Assembly (NCBI GenBank): GCA_023421135.1
Contig: JAEZUG010000088.1
Coordinates: 1 to 64,000 of the forward strand
Direction of reading: 5' to 3'
Source: Candidatus Cloacimonadota bacterium
GTDB taxonomy: Bacteria > Cloacimonadota > Cloacimonadia > Cloacimonadales > Cloacimonadaceae
DNA length: 64,000 bases
The stretch's first letter is position 1; the number at the start of each line of letters is the position of its first letter. Below are positions 29,884 through 41,100 of this stretch, piece by piece. The position numbers were made by a program, and so were the translations under genes. Below the pieces are notes generated by a model. It did not search any database, was not told where the DNA came from, and saw only the letters and a list, made by a program, of their open reading frames with translations.

Positions 29884-32811
29884 TTAGATATCACTCGCAA
29901 CACCTAACAACACAGCTACCTGCTCTGCTTCAGAGATCAGACCAGATTTCGAGTTTTTTACGGCTGTTAGCTGCTCTTTTATGGATACATAGTTATCGTT
30001 CTCAATCAATGTAATAAGGTATTGGCTGTGAGTTTTATACAGATATTCCAAATTAAAGATGTGCTCTTTGTTCTTCAAATATAATCGATAAAACAGACCT
30101 ATCCATTTGTATGCCAGCTCACGATCACCCAACATATTAAACAATACAACCAGAAGAGTTACACCTGTAATCAAATAATCGTATGACCAAGCCAGGTGCA
30201 GTAGAGGGTAATTGTACCACAAATTCTCGAAGGTTAATGGTAGTCCGCTTGTTTCATCATTAAGTTCTAGATTGTCGCTTTTAGATGCCTCACAGATCCA
30301 AACATTTTTAATATATAAGGTAACCCGAATCAATATGCTCTTTTCAGTATCATTATATAGTGTGGGATCGAAGTTTAGCTCTTTTAGCCCGTAAAGAAAT
30401 CCCTCTGATAGCTCTTTCACGGCTTCAATTACTTTGCTTTGAGAAAGATAAAGAGCTGCCAAGACTTGAAAACAGTCAATTTTCATCTCATTCTTTAGGT
30501 AAGCATTTCGTCTAGTAATCTTAATTATGTCAGCAACATATACGGCTTTATCGTGCAAAAGTGAGCGTGATATTAAATGAGCTAACTGCTTGATTTTGAA
30601 GTACAAGTCAATTACTCTGGTATTGTTTTTGTCGGGTGTGTAGCTGTTCAATGCATTTTCAAACAGAAGACAAGCAAAATCATCTTGGGATTTTCCAAGA
30701 TTCGCTAGGTACAATTGGGACGCGTATGTTGAATAAAGGTAGTACCTAGATTCAGGATCTAAATCATGATAATTTTGAACTAACTGAGAGTAAATCACAG
30801 ATACCTTATTTATATCTTTTAGTTCCTCACCATGTATTATCAATTCGTTTTTAGCAATAGCAATCCTCATGGAAGTACTTTCAATTTCATCAGAAATTGA
30901 TTTAGCTCTTTCTAGTACAGATAGACAGTATTGGATTTGATCCTTTGTCCTTTGGCTCTCAAACAATCTGAGATAAACTGCTTCGAATATGCTAAATACT
31001 AGTTCGTCGAACACAGAAGATTTGAAGAGTCTTAATTTCATAACGATGCTAAATGTAGCTGCTGTTGAAAAAACCTCATTGAATTGCTCTATGCTAAAAT
31101 CCATTGAACTTAGCCAAAAATAGTTAATCAACATATCGAGCATATCTGTGCTTCCACTAATCTCCAGTATTGAGTCCCTCAGGTTTGCGGAATACAGTTG
31201 ATTTTTTTCATCGTCTAACACGGCTTGAATTTGGTTTATGTTCAGATGAACTAAATTAATCACTTTTAGATACAGCTTTGCGTCAAGATTGTTAGTTTTA
31301 ACCAATAACCCAAGGATGCTCATAACAGATATATAATCGAAGTTGCTAGGTAAATCTAACAATCGGATCAAGTCGTCTCTAAGAAATGTGAAATTCTGCC
31401 CAAGCCTCTTGCTGATGCAAAGTTGGAAAAATCTGATCTGAGCTTGTATGCTTATCGGTACAAGTTCTGGGATGCTCTTAGATGCCCATAAAGGTCTCAG
31501 CAAGAAATCGTCAGCTACCATGTTAAAAACGGCATCAGATGCATCCAATAATGCCAATGTTACTATAAAACACTCACTTAGCAATAAGTTGAAGTCATTC
31601 AGCTTGATGGCGTACGTTATTATTGAATTCGATGTTAAAACATCTAATCTTTCCCCTCTTGCATGAGTTATATTTTGCACGCGACTCTGCCATATCTGCC
31701 TTTTATCCGATTCAGAAATATACTTTTCACCCATTCTTTTGATTAACGGATTAATGGAGTATAAGCCTTGTGTCTGATCGAGCCATATCCCGGCAACCTG
31801 CTGGAGAGCTTTATCCAAATTGGATGTAACAGGTGGTAATTCAGATAACTGGGATATTGTATTCATACTAATGGGCTCTAATAGTAGATCTAGCTTATAA
31901 ATGAGATTTCTAGCATCGTCATCAACAGTGTTTTCAATAAACTCTGTTCGAACGTAATTTATCGAATTTGAAGCATATCTCTCTCTAATAACATTTTCAA
32001 TGGTTTGAATGTTTCCAAAATCCCAGTTGGATTTATCCAGATATTCAATTAAGGTCTTAACTAATACTGGATTGCCATTGGTTATGTTTGCAATCAACCG
32101 TGCAAATCGACTATACCCTTTTGATTCTAGGAATAGTGCTATATCATCATGTGAGATGGGTGGGATTTTGTAGTAATGTGCAGAGCTCAGATTGTATTTA
32201 GGATTCAGATTCGAAACTAATGCATTTATACATATCAAATTCCCAGCCTGTACATGAGCAGTAATAAGATCATTTAATACATTAATCTCCGTCTCTGTTG
32301 GCAATGTAGCTGGTAGGTTGTCTATTACTAATAAAGTTTTGTTCTTCTTGATCAGTTGAGAAAAACCCCTCATCGTAGCAACGCTAAACTTTTTATTCAA
32401 TCTCTTTACGTAGTGTTCGATAGCATGAAAGAATGAGTATTGCCCCACAATTGGGATGTAATGTAGTTGATAATCTAACAGCTTGGATAGCGACAAGGAT
32501 AGAATCGTCTTCCCTTTATACCGCCCCCCGTACAGTACAACTATCGGTGATTCAGAGAGCAGCTTCTTGATCTGCTCAATATCTTTGTTTCGTAATACAT
32601 GATTGGTTGGTAGAAGTGGTTCATAATATTTATAAGGTATTTCATCTAACTGGTTACTATGTCTAGAAGCAAGATCAAACAAAGACGACATACCCACATT
32701 GATGTTCTGTACAACCGTAGAATTGACAATGTCTCCAGCCGCCTGAATGGCGGTTCCAGTATTAATCTGTTTTGTCGAACCTTGAAACAGATTGCTTAAC
32801 TTCTGAAGCAT
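29884..32811 (-). CDS. STAND-type P-loop NTPase, last gene of the defence island
   Basis: A 975-residue protein. Residues 21-33 read 'AIQAAGDIVNSTV'. The P-loop 'GGRYKGKT' is at 95-102, Walker B 'LLVIDNLP' near 155, and 'PISHDDIALFLESKGY' with 'TNGNPVLVKTLIEYL' fits the STAND/AAA helical-winged region. The remaining 600 residues are alpha-helical without cysteine motifs and probably form TPR-like sensor repeats. No catalytic effector (TIR, nuclease, protease) is recognisable. Start: the ATG at 32811 follows GGAGG by eight bases; the open frame begins earlier but without a site. It overlaps the preceding small gene by 50 bases. The gene is clearly AT-richer than the flanking housekeeping genes. 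Confidence 0.7.
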   Translation of the reverse strand: MLQKLSNLFQGSTKQINTGTAIQAAGDIVNSTVVQNINVGMSSLFDLASRHSNQLDEIPYKYYEPLLPTNHVLRNKDIEQIKKLLSESPIVVLYGGRYKGKTILSLSLSKLLDYQLHYIPIVGQYSFFHAIEHYVKRLNKKFSVATMRGFSQLIKKNKTLLVIDNLPATLPTETEINVLNDLITAHVQAGNLICINALVSNLNPKYNLSSAHYYKIPPISHDDIALFLESKGYSRFARLIANITNGNPVLVKTLIEYLDKSNWDFGNIQTIENVIRERYASNSINYVRTEFIENTVDDDARNLIYKLDLLLEPISMNTISQLSELPPVTSNLDKALQQVAGIWLDQTQGLYSINPLIKRMGEKYISESDKRQIWQSRVQNITHARGERLDVLTSNSIITYAIKLNDFNLLLSECFIVTLALLDASDAVFNMVADDFLLRPLWASKSIPELVPISIQAQIRFFQLCISKRLGQNFTFLRDDLIRLLDLPSNFDYISVMSILGLLVKTNNLDAKLYLKVINLVHLNINQIQAVLDDEKNQLYSANLRDSILEISGSTDMLDMLINYFWLSSMDFSIEQFNEVFSTAATFSIVMKLRLFKSSVFDELVFSIFEAVYLRLFESQRTKDQIQYCLSVLERAKSISDEIESTSMRIAIAKNELIIHGEELKDINKVSVIYSQLVQNYHDLDPESRYYLYSTYASQLYLANLGKSQDDFACLLFENALNSYTPDKNNTRVIDLYFKIKQLAHLISRSLLHDKAVYVADIIKITRRNAYLKNEMKIDCFQVLAALYLSQSKVIEAVKELSEGFLYGLKELNFDPTLYNDTEKSILIRVTLYIKNVWICEASKSDNLELNDETSGLPLTFENLWYNYPLLHLAWSYDYLITGVTLLVVLFNMLGDRELAYKWIGLFYRLYLKNKEHIFNLEYLYKTHSQYLITLIENDNYVSIKEQLTAVKNSKSGLISEAEQVAVLLGVASDI

Positions 32812-32986
32812 GTACATCTCCTCCAATTTGAATTGCATTACCTTTGGTGTTCTTGAGGGAGATTCTCTTTTTCGACACTACTCTAACTCCCTTCTTTGCT
32901 CCAATAAATGTTAGTATGGCTGACACTATTAGAATAAAAGGTTTTAACAGCCATGAATAACTGCTGACTAGCTGTGCAAGATTCAT
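32762..32986 (-). CDS. 74-residue single-pass membrane protein paired with the STAND NTPase
   Basis: One membrane helix (about residues 13-30, 'LLKPFILIVSAILTFIGA') is followed by a basic patch ('KKGVRVVSKKRIS') and then 'AIQIGGDVHASEV' (51-63). The latter matches the motif near the N-terminus of the next protein ('AIQAAGDIVNSTV'). A textbook AAGGAG six bases before ATG argues that this short gene is real. The overlap with the STAND gene suggests translational coupling. It may tether or sense for the NTPase at the membrane. No known family comes to mind. Confidence 0.65.
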   Translation of the reverse strand: MNLAQLVSSYSWLLKPFILIVSAILTFIGAKKGVRVVSKKRISLKNTKGNAIQIGGDVHASEVKQSVSRFDKTD

Positions 32987-33057
32987 CTTATTCTCCTTAT
33001 AATATCAAAATATGGTTCGTGAATGATGTATGTTTACGTGCAAAATGACGTAGATTG

Positions 33058-36000
33058 TTAAGCAAGCATGCTCCGAAAGATCACTTTATCTTTATCTGAA
33101 AGTTCATTATATTTCTCAACCAACCACTCTATCTTGATCTCACTCAGCCTTTTATCAAGAGCGGTTCTTATCTTCTCTAGCTTCTTCAAATGGGCATCAG
33201 TTACATAAGCTGGCGGACTCGATAGCTTATTCTGGAGCTGGTTGGCCGATGCAACATCCATGTCTGGAATATCCGGTTCAATTGCTAGGATACTATCTGC
33301 CCATTCCTTACTAAGCTGCTTACGAGAATCAGATATGGTTTTGACAATGTTCTTGATCACATCTTCGGGTGGCCATGGAAGTTCATCCTCAGCAAGCTTG
33401 GAGACTGTCTCTTGTTCAACTTCTGTAGAGAGTGTATCAAAAGAACTCCAGGTTAGGTTGATGTCGCATAAGCGACCGTATGATCGTTTAAACTGATGTA
33501 GCGCCTTTTTTAATATATGAAAGTCTTCCAGGTCAGATTCCAGTCCATCGTAGGCTCTGATGAGAGAATCAAGTTCCTCCAACAACTCATCTATTGAATC
33601 CTCAGTTGTTATCTTAGAAGTCCAAACTTTATCTGCTCTTTTCGTGATTTCATTTTCGGATGTGGTTAGAGAATCATAGAAGTCTTTGAGGCCTTTTCTT
33701 ACAACCTGCAGTTCATTAAGGTTGATTCTCTGAAACATACCCTTGAGCTTACTGGCATAGCTTTTGGCTACATCTTTGGCTGTCCTGATATCTTTGAGTC
33801 TATTGGTGCCAAGGACACCATGGCTGATTCGTATCCAATTATCAACCTCACTAATCAATCTACGAGCCTCGGCAACATCTTCTACCCTACGAATCAATGA
33901 TCTAACTCGAGCATCCAGATTACTGGCTTCATTATCAAGTCCAAGATCCTCCAGATTAGGTTTTACTTTATTCAGCATCAGATGTTTGAATTCTCCCACA
34001 TGATCAGGAGATTCGGATTTGGGGCTAATATGAGCAAGCCAATCCGGAAACACTTGGATAATAGTTTGTCTGCCTTCAACCAGAACCGGTCGCATATCAT
34101 CGATCTGTTCATCTATCCACAGAGGTTTTTCAGATTCTAGCTTAGCTATTAAGCGCTTTAGAGAAGAGCAGCCCCAAGATAATGGGATAACATTTCCATT
34201 CTCGGTATTATTCTTAATCCTCATTATCGCATCGTCTTTTGCTTCTTCCATTTCATCAATTTTCTTTGCTGATTCATTTGCTTGCTCAGTCAGTCTTTGC
34301 TCTCGATGAAAAAGCTCTGGAGGCACGGGTATTTTTTCTTTCAGAACTTCAGATCGCTCCATGCAATCTACACGGGCTATGTGGCTATCTGCCTGCTCCC
34401 ACTCGTCTAGGAGGGCTTCCCACTCAGACGTGTCATCAGATCTGAGGAGTAGATAAGCATCGTCCAAGACAGACGGATTGAAGTGTCTTGATCTGATAAG
34501 ATTGTCGCCTGCCCACCCATTGACAGTTGTATACTGTTGATTTTTGAATACGTTCAAGGTGTTGCTGCGTGGGGAGATGTAAACGCTCAAGAATAATCCG
34601 GCTGAGTCTAGATTAGCTCCAAAGGGCGGCTTGATCATGGTGTCATACATTTCGCGCAAGGACAGCATCCGTTCTTGTAGTATCTCATCCCATTCGATCG
34701 AAAGTTTCTTTAGAATGTTATTGGTAGGCCGTCTGTTGATTTTCCCATTTGCGGAGAATATACCCCAAGCATCTTTGAGAACGCTGTTTGCCCTATTCTT
34801 GTCTTTTACCGGTTTTGCCATTACCGTGCTATAATCCAGGGTTGAGTGCATCAATTCCCGGGTCAGCATGGAACATGTGTCAGCAGCGTTTCCTCTAGAG
34901 GTGGCAAAGCCATCAAAAGGAAACAGAATAGGATGAGTGTAGATTTGTTTGAACAGCTCTGTTGCTGCCTTACTCAGTCTCAATCCTTCCAATTGCTTTC
35001 CGCCCAGCGAGATATACCTCTTCTCTTTCAATAGGACTTCTACAGCTTCTTGTATAGAACGTTCGATTTTCACGCGATGTGATTCAACAAGATTGCCGAA
35101 TTTTGCTAGTTCTTCGTTGGAGAGGGAATCCAGGATAGATAACTCGATGAGTCCTTGCCCCAATTTCGCTTCAACATCATACAGAAACACCAATAATATT
35201 GGAACAGCTTTAACCTTGAGTGACTCTGCGGATGATTTGAGAAGTTTATGAGCTTCTCGAGAAACGCTGTCTATATCAGCAGTTTCCCCTAGGTAAACAT
35301 AGATAACTGATCCCCTGGGATCATCAATACTCTCTGCTTTTGACCATCTGTCAGTCTCGAGTATTATCTGCTGAGGCAATGTGTCCAGATTTGCCACTTT
35401 TGCCTGAAAAGCCCACTCAGGGGTGCTGATCTTGTTCTCCTCAGCAAAATCACTCTGTATATCTTTGATCAGATCACAACAATCCTTGATGGAAGATACG
35501 AATAACTGGGCCTGGGCGTTTTCATCATAACTGGCTGAAAGCCTCCGGATGTGATTGATGAACTGACTTCTGGGAAGCGCGTCACTAAGAATATCAAAGC
35601 TTTTGTATGCCTCATCCCACTCTATGGCGTTGTACTCATCAAGCAAAGTTTGTAATTCTACAGCCAGTACAGCCTTGTCCATATTGGTCAAAGCTTCTAG
35701 AGCTTCGATTGCATCCGCCCGGTTTGCTGCTACCAAGCCTAGTTTAGAACTTAGTACGACTGCTTTTAGAATCCTTATCTGATTTATAGAATACTTTGTA
35801 GCATACTTCGACATGACTGTCTGGTATGCTTGCATGATGGTTCCTTGCGCTCCAGATTCTTCAGAACTCAGTAGTTCTTGGATAAAAGAATTGCTCATCA
35901 TGTCTACAGCGGCAATCCTCCAATCTTTGTGTTCTGATATTTGGCTCGATTCATACTGGTTAAAAGCTTCAATCAATAAAGCCAGGGCAGATCTTTCCTG

Positions 36001-37314
36001 TAAATGGCTTCCAACCGCAGAAAGGTAGTACAGGAGCCATACACTATATGCTGATAAAGGCCAAGATCCTTTACTAACTATCTTATGAAATAGGTCTGCA
36101 TCATTCCAGACCTGAATATGTTTTGAGCTAGGAAACCACTCATTGATCTTCGTTCGTTCAAGATTTGAAGTTTGGTAGGCTGATTTCCCCTCAAGAATTT
36201 GATCTAAATACTGGGGATTCTTCTTTTCGATCAGATTGGCAATGAGCGTTTCAAGATTGGTAGACAGATAAAGCTTATCAGCAGTTTGATACCGGCTAAT
36301 GTATCTCTGCATCTCGTTTTTTTGCTCAGTAGCCATACGTTGAAGATATGCATTCAGTTCAAATTGGATAAATCCTACGAAACAGACTTTAGGTGAGTAG
36401 GCTTGTGTGGCTTCAAATAGCTCTTGAAGGACCCCGCTTCCGGCTAAATGACTTCGAGTAGAGGCGAATTCCATATATTTCCCAAACTCATCAAACAGGA
36501 TGACAAGGGACTGATATGGATTTCCTTCGCCACAGTAGACTTCTACAGTTCTGCCGATCAGCTCTTGTACTGATTCGCCCTGTAGGTTTCTAATCTGCAT
36601 ATCATGTTTGCTTAAGAACTTGTTTACATTGATGTATGTAGCCTCATCCTGCTGTTCCAGCAATGCTATGATATCCGCCGGGCTAGCACCTCCACAAATC
36701 TCGGACAGTTCCTCCTGTAACTGGGGACTGGTGACCCAATTCAGCATCCTGACTGCTTGTTGGAATCTGGGTCTTAGATCTTCGATTGGTTTTACGTCAT
36801 GTCCATCCCTGCGTAGAACTTGTATGATCTGGTTGGATAATCCATGTATAAAGTCGAATTTGGTGAGTCCATTAAGAGCAATGACTAAACAGGGTTTATC
36901 AGCATCATCGAGTAAAAGCCCAATTTCATCACCTATCTGCTTATCTGCAGATGAAATATTAGCCAGGATGTCAGCGGGGGTGTTGTCTACAGGAGCACTC
37001 AGTAACTCCGCGATTGTAACACCAAGGTGTGATTTTCCGGTTCCATATCCTGCTATGGCCAATGTAAACGGGACATCTTCATGGCCATAAGATCTTTTCA
37101 CTATTGCCTTGGTGAAGCTTGCTGTATCAATTAGCTTGTGACCATGAGTATATCCTACTTCATCCTGAGAAACACCATGATAGGCAGGTCCATGAAAAAC
37201 AAATGCTTCAGCCGCTAATCGTGATTTGTCAGGATCACTTATGTACCAATCGATATTTACAGCTCCATTGAAGAGCTTATCTCCCCTAAACTTTACGATG
37301 TCCTTTAAGATCAT
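33058..37314 (-). CDS. second SspC-like large P-loop ATPase (C')
   Basis: 1418 residues. P-loop 'GYGTGKS' at 89-95; Walker B region 'LVILFDEFGKYMEF' near 275, followed by 'LQELFEATQ...FVGFIQFELNAYLQRM'. The same arrangement ('LLIVDEAGKSFEY...LQELAEHAE...FVITLHQQMDSYSELL') occurs in the ATPase at 49427-52822, so the two are paralogues. The C-terminal half (about 900-1400) is rich in charged helices and probably coiled. GGAGG lies six bases before the ATG. It follows a DUF4007 gene by 15 bases, repeating the B-C gene order of the first pair. No dedicated PAPS-reductase or desulfurase partner follows it. Confidence 0.75.
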   Translation of the reverse strand: MILKDIVKFRGDKLFNGAVNIDWYISDPDKSRLAAEAFVFHGPAYHGVSQDEVGYTHGHKLIDTASFTKAIVKRSYGHEDVPFTLAIAGYGTGKSHLGVTIAELLSAPVDNTPADILANISSADKQIGDEIGLLLDDADKPCLVIALNGLTKFDFIHGLSNQIIQVLRRDGHDVKPIEDLRPRFQQAVRMLNWVTSPQLQEELSEICGGASPADIIALLEQQDEATYINVNKFLSKHDMQIRNLQGESVQELIGRTVEVYCGEGNPYQSLVILFDEFGKYMEFASTRSHLAGSGVLQELFEATQAYSPKVCFVGFIQFELNAYLQRMATEQKNEMQRYISRYQTADKLYLSTNLETLIANLIEKKNPQYLDQILEGKSAYQTSNLERTKINEWFPSSKHIQVWNDADLFHKIVSKGSWPLSAYSVWLLYYLSAVGSHLQERSALALLIEAFNQYESSQISEHKDWRIAAVDMMSNSFIQELLSSEESGAQGTIMQAYQTVMSKYATKYSINQIRILKAVVLSSKLGLVAANRADAIEALEALTNMDKAVLAVELQTLLDEYNAIEWDEAYKSFDILSDALPRSQFINHIRRLSASYDENAQAQLFVSSIKDCCDLIKDIQSDFAEENKISTPEWAFQAKVANLDTLPQQIILETDRWSKAESIDDPRGSVIYVYLGETADIDSVSREAHKLLKSSAESLKVKAVPILLVFLYDVEAKLGQGLIELSILDSLSNEELAKFGNLVESHRVKIERSIQEAVEVLLKEKRYISLGGKQLEGLRLSKAATELFKQIYTHPILFPFDGFATSRGNAADTCSMLTRELMHSTLDYSTVMAKPVKDKNRANSVLKDAWGIFSANGKINRRPTNNILKKLSIEWDEILQERMLSLREMYDTMIKPPFGANLDSAGLFLSVYISPRSNTLNVFKNQQYTTVNGWAGDNLIRSRHFNPSVLDDAYLLLRSDDTSEWEALLDEWEQADSHIARVDCMERSEVLKEKIPVPPELFHREQRLTEQANESAKKIDEMEEAKDDAIMRIKNNTENGNVIPLSWGCSSLKRLIAKLESEKPLWIDEQIDDMRPVLVEGRQTIIQVFPDWLAHISPKSESPDHVGEFKHLMLNKVKPNLEDLGLDNEASNLDARVRSLIRRVEDVAEARRLISEVDNWIRISHGVLGTNRLKDIRTAKDVAKSYASKLKGMFQRINLNELQVVRKGLKDFYDSLTTSENEITKRADKVWTSKITTEDSIDELLEELDSLIRAYDGLESDLEDFHILKKALHQFKRSYGRLCDINLTWSSFDTLSTEVEQETVSKLAEDELPWPPEDVIKNIVKTISDSRKQLSKEWADSILAIEPDIPDMDVASANQLQNKLSSPPAYVTDAHLKKLEKIRTALDKRLSEIKIEWLVEKYNELSDKDKVIFRSMLA

Positions 37315-37329
37315 TATTTCCTCCAGTCC

Positions 37330-38175
37330 CTAGATCATATCATCGAACATTTGATTGTATGCTTCTCTAGCCGTTTTCATAGGGCTCAGAATCCATGGAT
37401 TCATGTGTCTGTCCACCCTAAGAATTCCCTTTCTCTCGACCATATCGAGTATATCTGACATTCCTTGTCCCAGCCACCTGCAAACCGTCAGCCATCCTGT
37501 TTTCTGTTCGATTTCAGCGGTTGAAACCTGATTCTGCTTTGGGAACCAGAGTTCCATCGAACTTATAATCCATGCTCCATAACCCCTGGCCAGATCTTCT
37601 TTGATTGGTGCCTTTTTACGAGTTATCATCTTGCCATCATCTTGAAAAGCGCCACAAACCTTAAAAGACGCTTCATCCTCGTACATACTGAGAAGAGGTC
37701 CAATTAAACTGCGATTACTGCTACCGTACTTAGATTCCAGCATGTTTTCCAGGTCGTTTCTTGAAAATTTGTCTCCCAGGCTGTGGTAACCTGACCAAAA
37801 CACAAAGTGCCAAAGCTCAGCTCCTGTAGACTTGTTACACAGGTTAAGATGACATAACCATTGGCTCACATCAGTTTTTACAAAGGGGTCTTCCTTCAGG
37901 ATCACTCTTCCAAGATCTGTTAACTCCGGACTTATTAACATATCTTTGTTTCTTTTAATCGTTATCAGGCCCATTCCCTGACAATAATCTATCGTTGGAA
38001 GCACTTTCCCTGATGACTCACCAGTGGGAATCCCTGTCTTGTCAGAAATTGCTTGAGCATCGCCAGATCGGCCTTCAGCTGCAAACTTTAGAATTGCATT
38101 GATATATTGCCGCTCCGGTTTGAAAGTACGGTGGAAGTTCCTGGGCAAGCGTGTATTGACTTCTTTCTTAGCCAT
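37330..38175 (-). CDS. second, diverged DUF4007 (SspB-like) protein (B')
   Basis: 281 residues. Its layout parallels the DUF4007 protein at 52819-53706: 'FHRTFKPERQYINAILKFA' against 'FSGHQTFVTRYGWIEKGYRF', then a winged-helix segment ('DAQAISDKTGIPTGESSGKVL'), then 'LKEDPFVKTDVSQWLCHLNL' against 'WDPYLEDNNSYWLLHWKL'. Identity is low, so this is an old paralogue. The ATG at 38175 with GAGG upstream is the start; it overlaps the sspH-like stop by eight bases. In Ssp systems the DUF4007 protein is the nicking subunit. Whether this copy keeps activity is unknown. Confidence 0.65.
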   Translation of the reverse strand: MAKKEVNTRLPRNFHRTFKPERQYINAILKFAAEGRSGDAQAISDKTGIPTGESSGKVLPTIDYCQGMGLITIKRNKDMLISPELTDLGRVILKEDPFVKTDVSQWLCHLNLCNKSTGAELWHFVFWSGYHSLGDKFSRNDLENMLESKYGSSNRSLIGPLLSMYEDEASFKVCGAFQDDGKMITRKKAPIKEDLARGYGAWIISSMELWFPKQNQVSTAEIEQKTGWLTVCRWLGQGMSDILDMVERKGILRVDRHMNPWILSPMKTAREAYNQMFDDMI

Positions 38176-41100
38176 GGAAACCTCTTTCTTCAAGGGGGGA
38201 GATGCGAATCTTCTGTGCTTTCAATCTCAGTTCTCCAGATAGATCATCCAGGTGCCTTCCTAAAACCCAGCATTCACCCTTTTGGAGTTTTGCCAACCGA
38301 TTTGTCCATTCCTTCACCGGAATATCGCTAATAGCATTGTTAAGCAGTTGAGCGTGCTCCTTCATCTCATTCTCTGTAGGCTTGAAGAATAGCTTCATTT
38401 CCGCTTGAAATAGCCTACTGACCTTTGCATCAGAGACACCGCCAACTCCTTTAACAGTTTGAGTTGCTGTTATCAAGGCCAAGCCATGTTTTCTTCCTTC
38501 TGTAAGGTACTTTGCCACTGGCGCGTCGGGGCCCAGATCTAGGTTTTGAACTTCGTCTAGTACAATGACCTTGGGTAAATGCTTTCCACCATAGCTGCTA
38601 ACGTAGTTGTAAAGGTCCCATAAAACAAATTCTATGATAGCTCTTGATGAGTGCTTGTCAACTTTATGGAATTGGAAGACTCTGCTTCTATTCTTTTCAT
38701 CAGCAAACAGCTCATTCCATCCAATTTCCCTTCTGTCGACCAAAAAGGGTTTGCTTGTAATAAACGGTTTCAGTTTGGTGATAGTAGTCTGTACAGTGTT
38801 CTTTGTGTATAGCGGATCATCGAGGTATTCATAAAACATCTCCAGCATCTTGTCCAGATTGAATTCATCGCCATATCGTTCAATACCGGTTTGAATGACT
38901 TCAATAGTGAAAGGAAGCTGCTGGGTTCCAAGATCATAGACATTCTTAAAAATCGAAGATACTCGCTTTGAGATTGTGATTGGAGTATCCTTGAATTTCA
39001 TGCCATCCTGTTCGCTGACTTGAGCTTTGAAAGGATTGATAGGAAGTGGATCATTGTATATGAACGTCTGTCCATCACTAGTAATAATCGGTTTTGCAGC
39101 AGTCTCTATGTTGTTTGGGACAAAGCCATCTGTGTAATCTATGACTAGGCTGTTCTGGTTCTGCCTGGCCATTTCGCATAGAAGGCATTGTATTGCGTAT
39201 GTTTTACCCATTCCGGATGTGCCGAATATCACCATATGTCTGTTTGCTAAGCTATCATGCCCAAACTCCCAATAGACTTCTTTGCCACCTGTGGTTTTGC
39301 CCAGGAGAATCCTCTCAGGAATCTTGGGCAACACAATATCATCGTCTTCCCGATGGCCTTCTTCATCCTCCTGCTCTTGCTCAGTATCAGGCTGGTCTTC
39401 CGTTGACTCCTCTTGAGGGGGCTCAGGGCTTGTTTCGTCATCCCAATTAGGCGTAGTTTCTCTTCCATCATCTTCAGGCTCATCATCGGCCCAATCTGCC
39501 AGAGAGTCACCGGGTTGAAAGTCTTCATCTTCCGGACTAGGGGGTAGGTCGATGTCTTCAATTTGCTGCATTACGTTCTCATCTTCTGATAGAGGCTCGT
39601 CCAGAAATTCAGCAATTACTCCTGTGTTTTCATCTGTAGATTGAGCAAGTACTTTGATGTAATTCCTGCCTATTGAAAACACATTAGCTTTGCCAGTAGA
39701 AGTCTCATTGTTGTTCCAAGAACCTGACTTCTTGAATGTGCCATGCTCATCATCAATCCAGAAAGCCATCACGGAAGCGCTCCATGATATTCCGTAATCT
39801 CCTTCGGCTAGTTTCTCCAACGCTGATATGACCTGCTGTTCGTGATATTTGTCTATCCTGGCCTTAGCAGCTATCAGGCGGTGTAATTGCATCCACCAAT
39901 AGCGGCGATCAGGCTTATCGTCGTCGAGATTTTGCTGCTCCTGGAAATTCGGTTTGAATGCCTTTACCAATACACTCAACCCGTTATTGATCTGGTGTTT
40001 TGCCTTAATCAACAGTTCTTCTGATTTATTCCCCATTTTACACTCAATCAGATGCAGGTTCAGGTGCACACGGTTATCCTGACCTATGTTCGCCTTTAGC
40101 CACAGCAGATCAGGCCTTACTCCGCTTTCCGCAAAGTCGAACCAATGCCTGTATGCATCGAGAGTCACCAGATTATCACACAACAAAGCTTCATCTCTGC
40201 CAACGATCTTGCGGGTGAGGGCATATGCCATGAAATCTCTGATATACTGGTCTGCCGCCCCTGTAGCACGTACCAACGACAATCCGGACAATTCTTGGGC
40301 TACTTTCATGGTTCCTTTGGCTACAGCCTGATAGTCCTCCTCAGTCCATTTAGTGTCTGCTAGCAGTTGCTTGATGGAAGCTCTCAGCCTGATTTCGATG
40401 TCATTTAGTGAAAAGTGCTCGGTCGATATGGTGTAGTTTTCTTCACCTGAAATGCCCACTCCAGAGCCGAAACCAATAATCTCCCTCTGCAGCTCGCTTT
40501 TCTTGCCTGAATCTCGTATCAGGCGATCATCCACACTAGGATCGATGCAGATTACCCACTCCGACTTGCTGTGGACCGCCCCGATCACGTCCATCCAGGG
40601 CTTGAGATCTCCAGTACCCATTACTACCGTGCCTTTTTGGGCATTGCCACTTTTTAGGGCATGCATGCAGCCCGCTAACCGTGAGCTAATGCTGAACTGC
40701 CTATTGCTTATAATCCTGAAGCGTTTAAACTCATCAGAGGGATTGTCTATCGTAGCTACGGCTTTCTCCAGGATGGGGTATTTGAGAGAGTGGGTTCGGA
40801 TGTCCATGGGATCGACGGATTCAAACTTATCGGCGATGTTTCCTGTCCCGATAATATCATACAGGATGGTCACATCGGTGCTGAAATTATCGTTGATCAT
40901 CCTCAAAAATGAGTTATGGTCGGCGGCATTGATCAATCGGTGCGAAATTGAAAACCTGCAGTTGCGGTATACTTGGAATTTGCTTTCAGTCTCAGCCGCT
41001 TCCCATCTTTCTCTCCAAAGCTCTATCCATCGGGCTATGCCGCTATCGTCAGCAGAATCGGTAAAAATACTCACACTGATATTGTAGGGCTTATTGCGCT

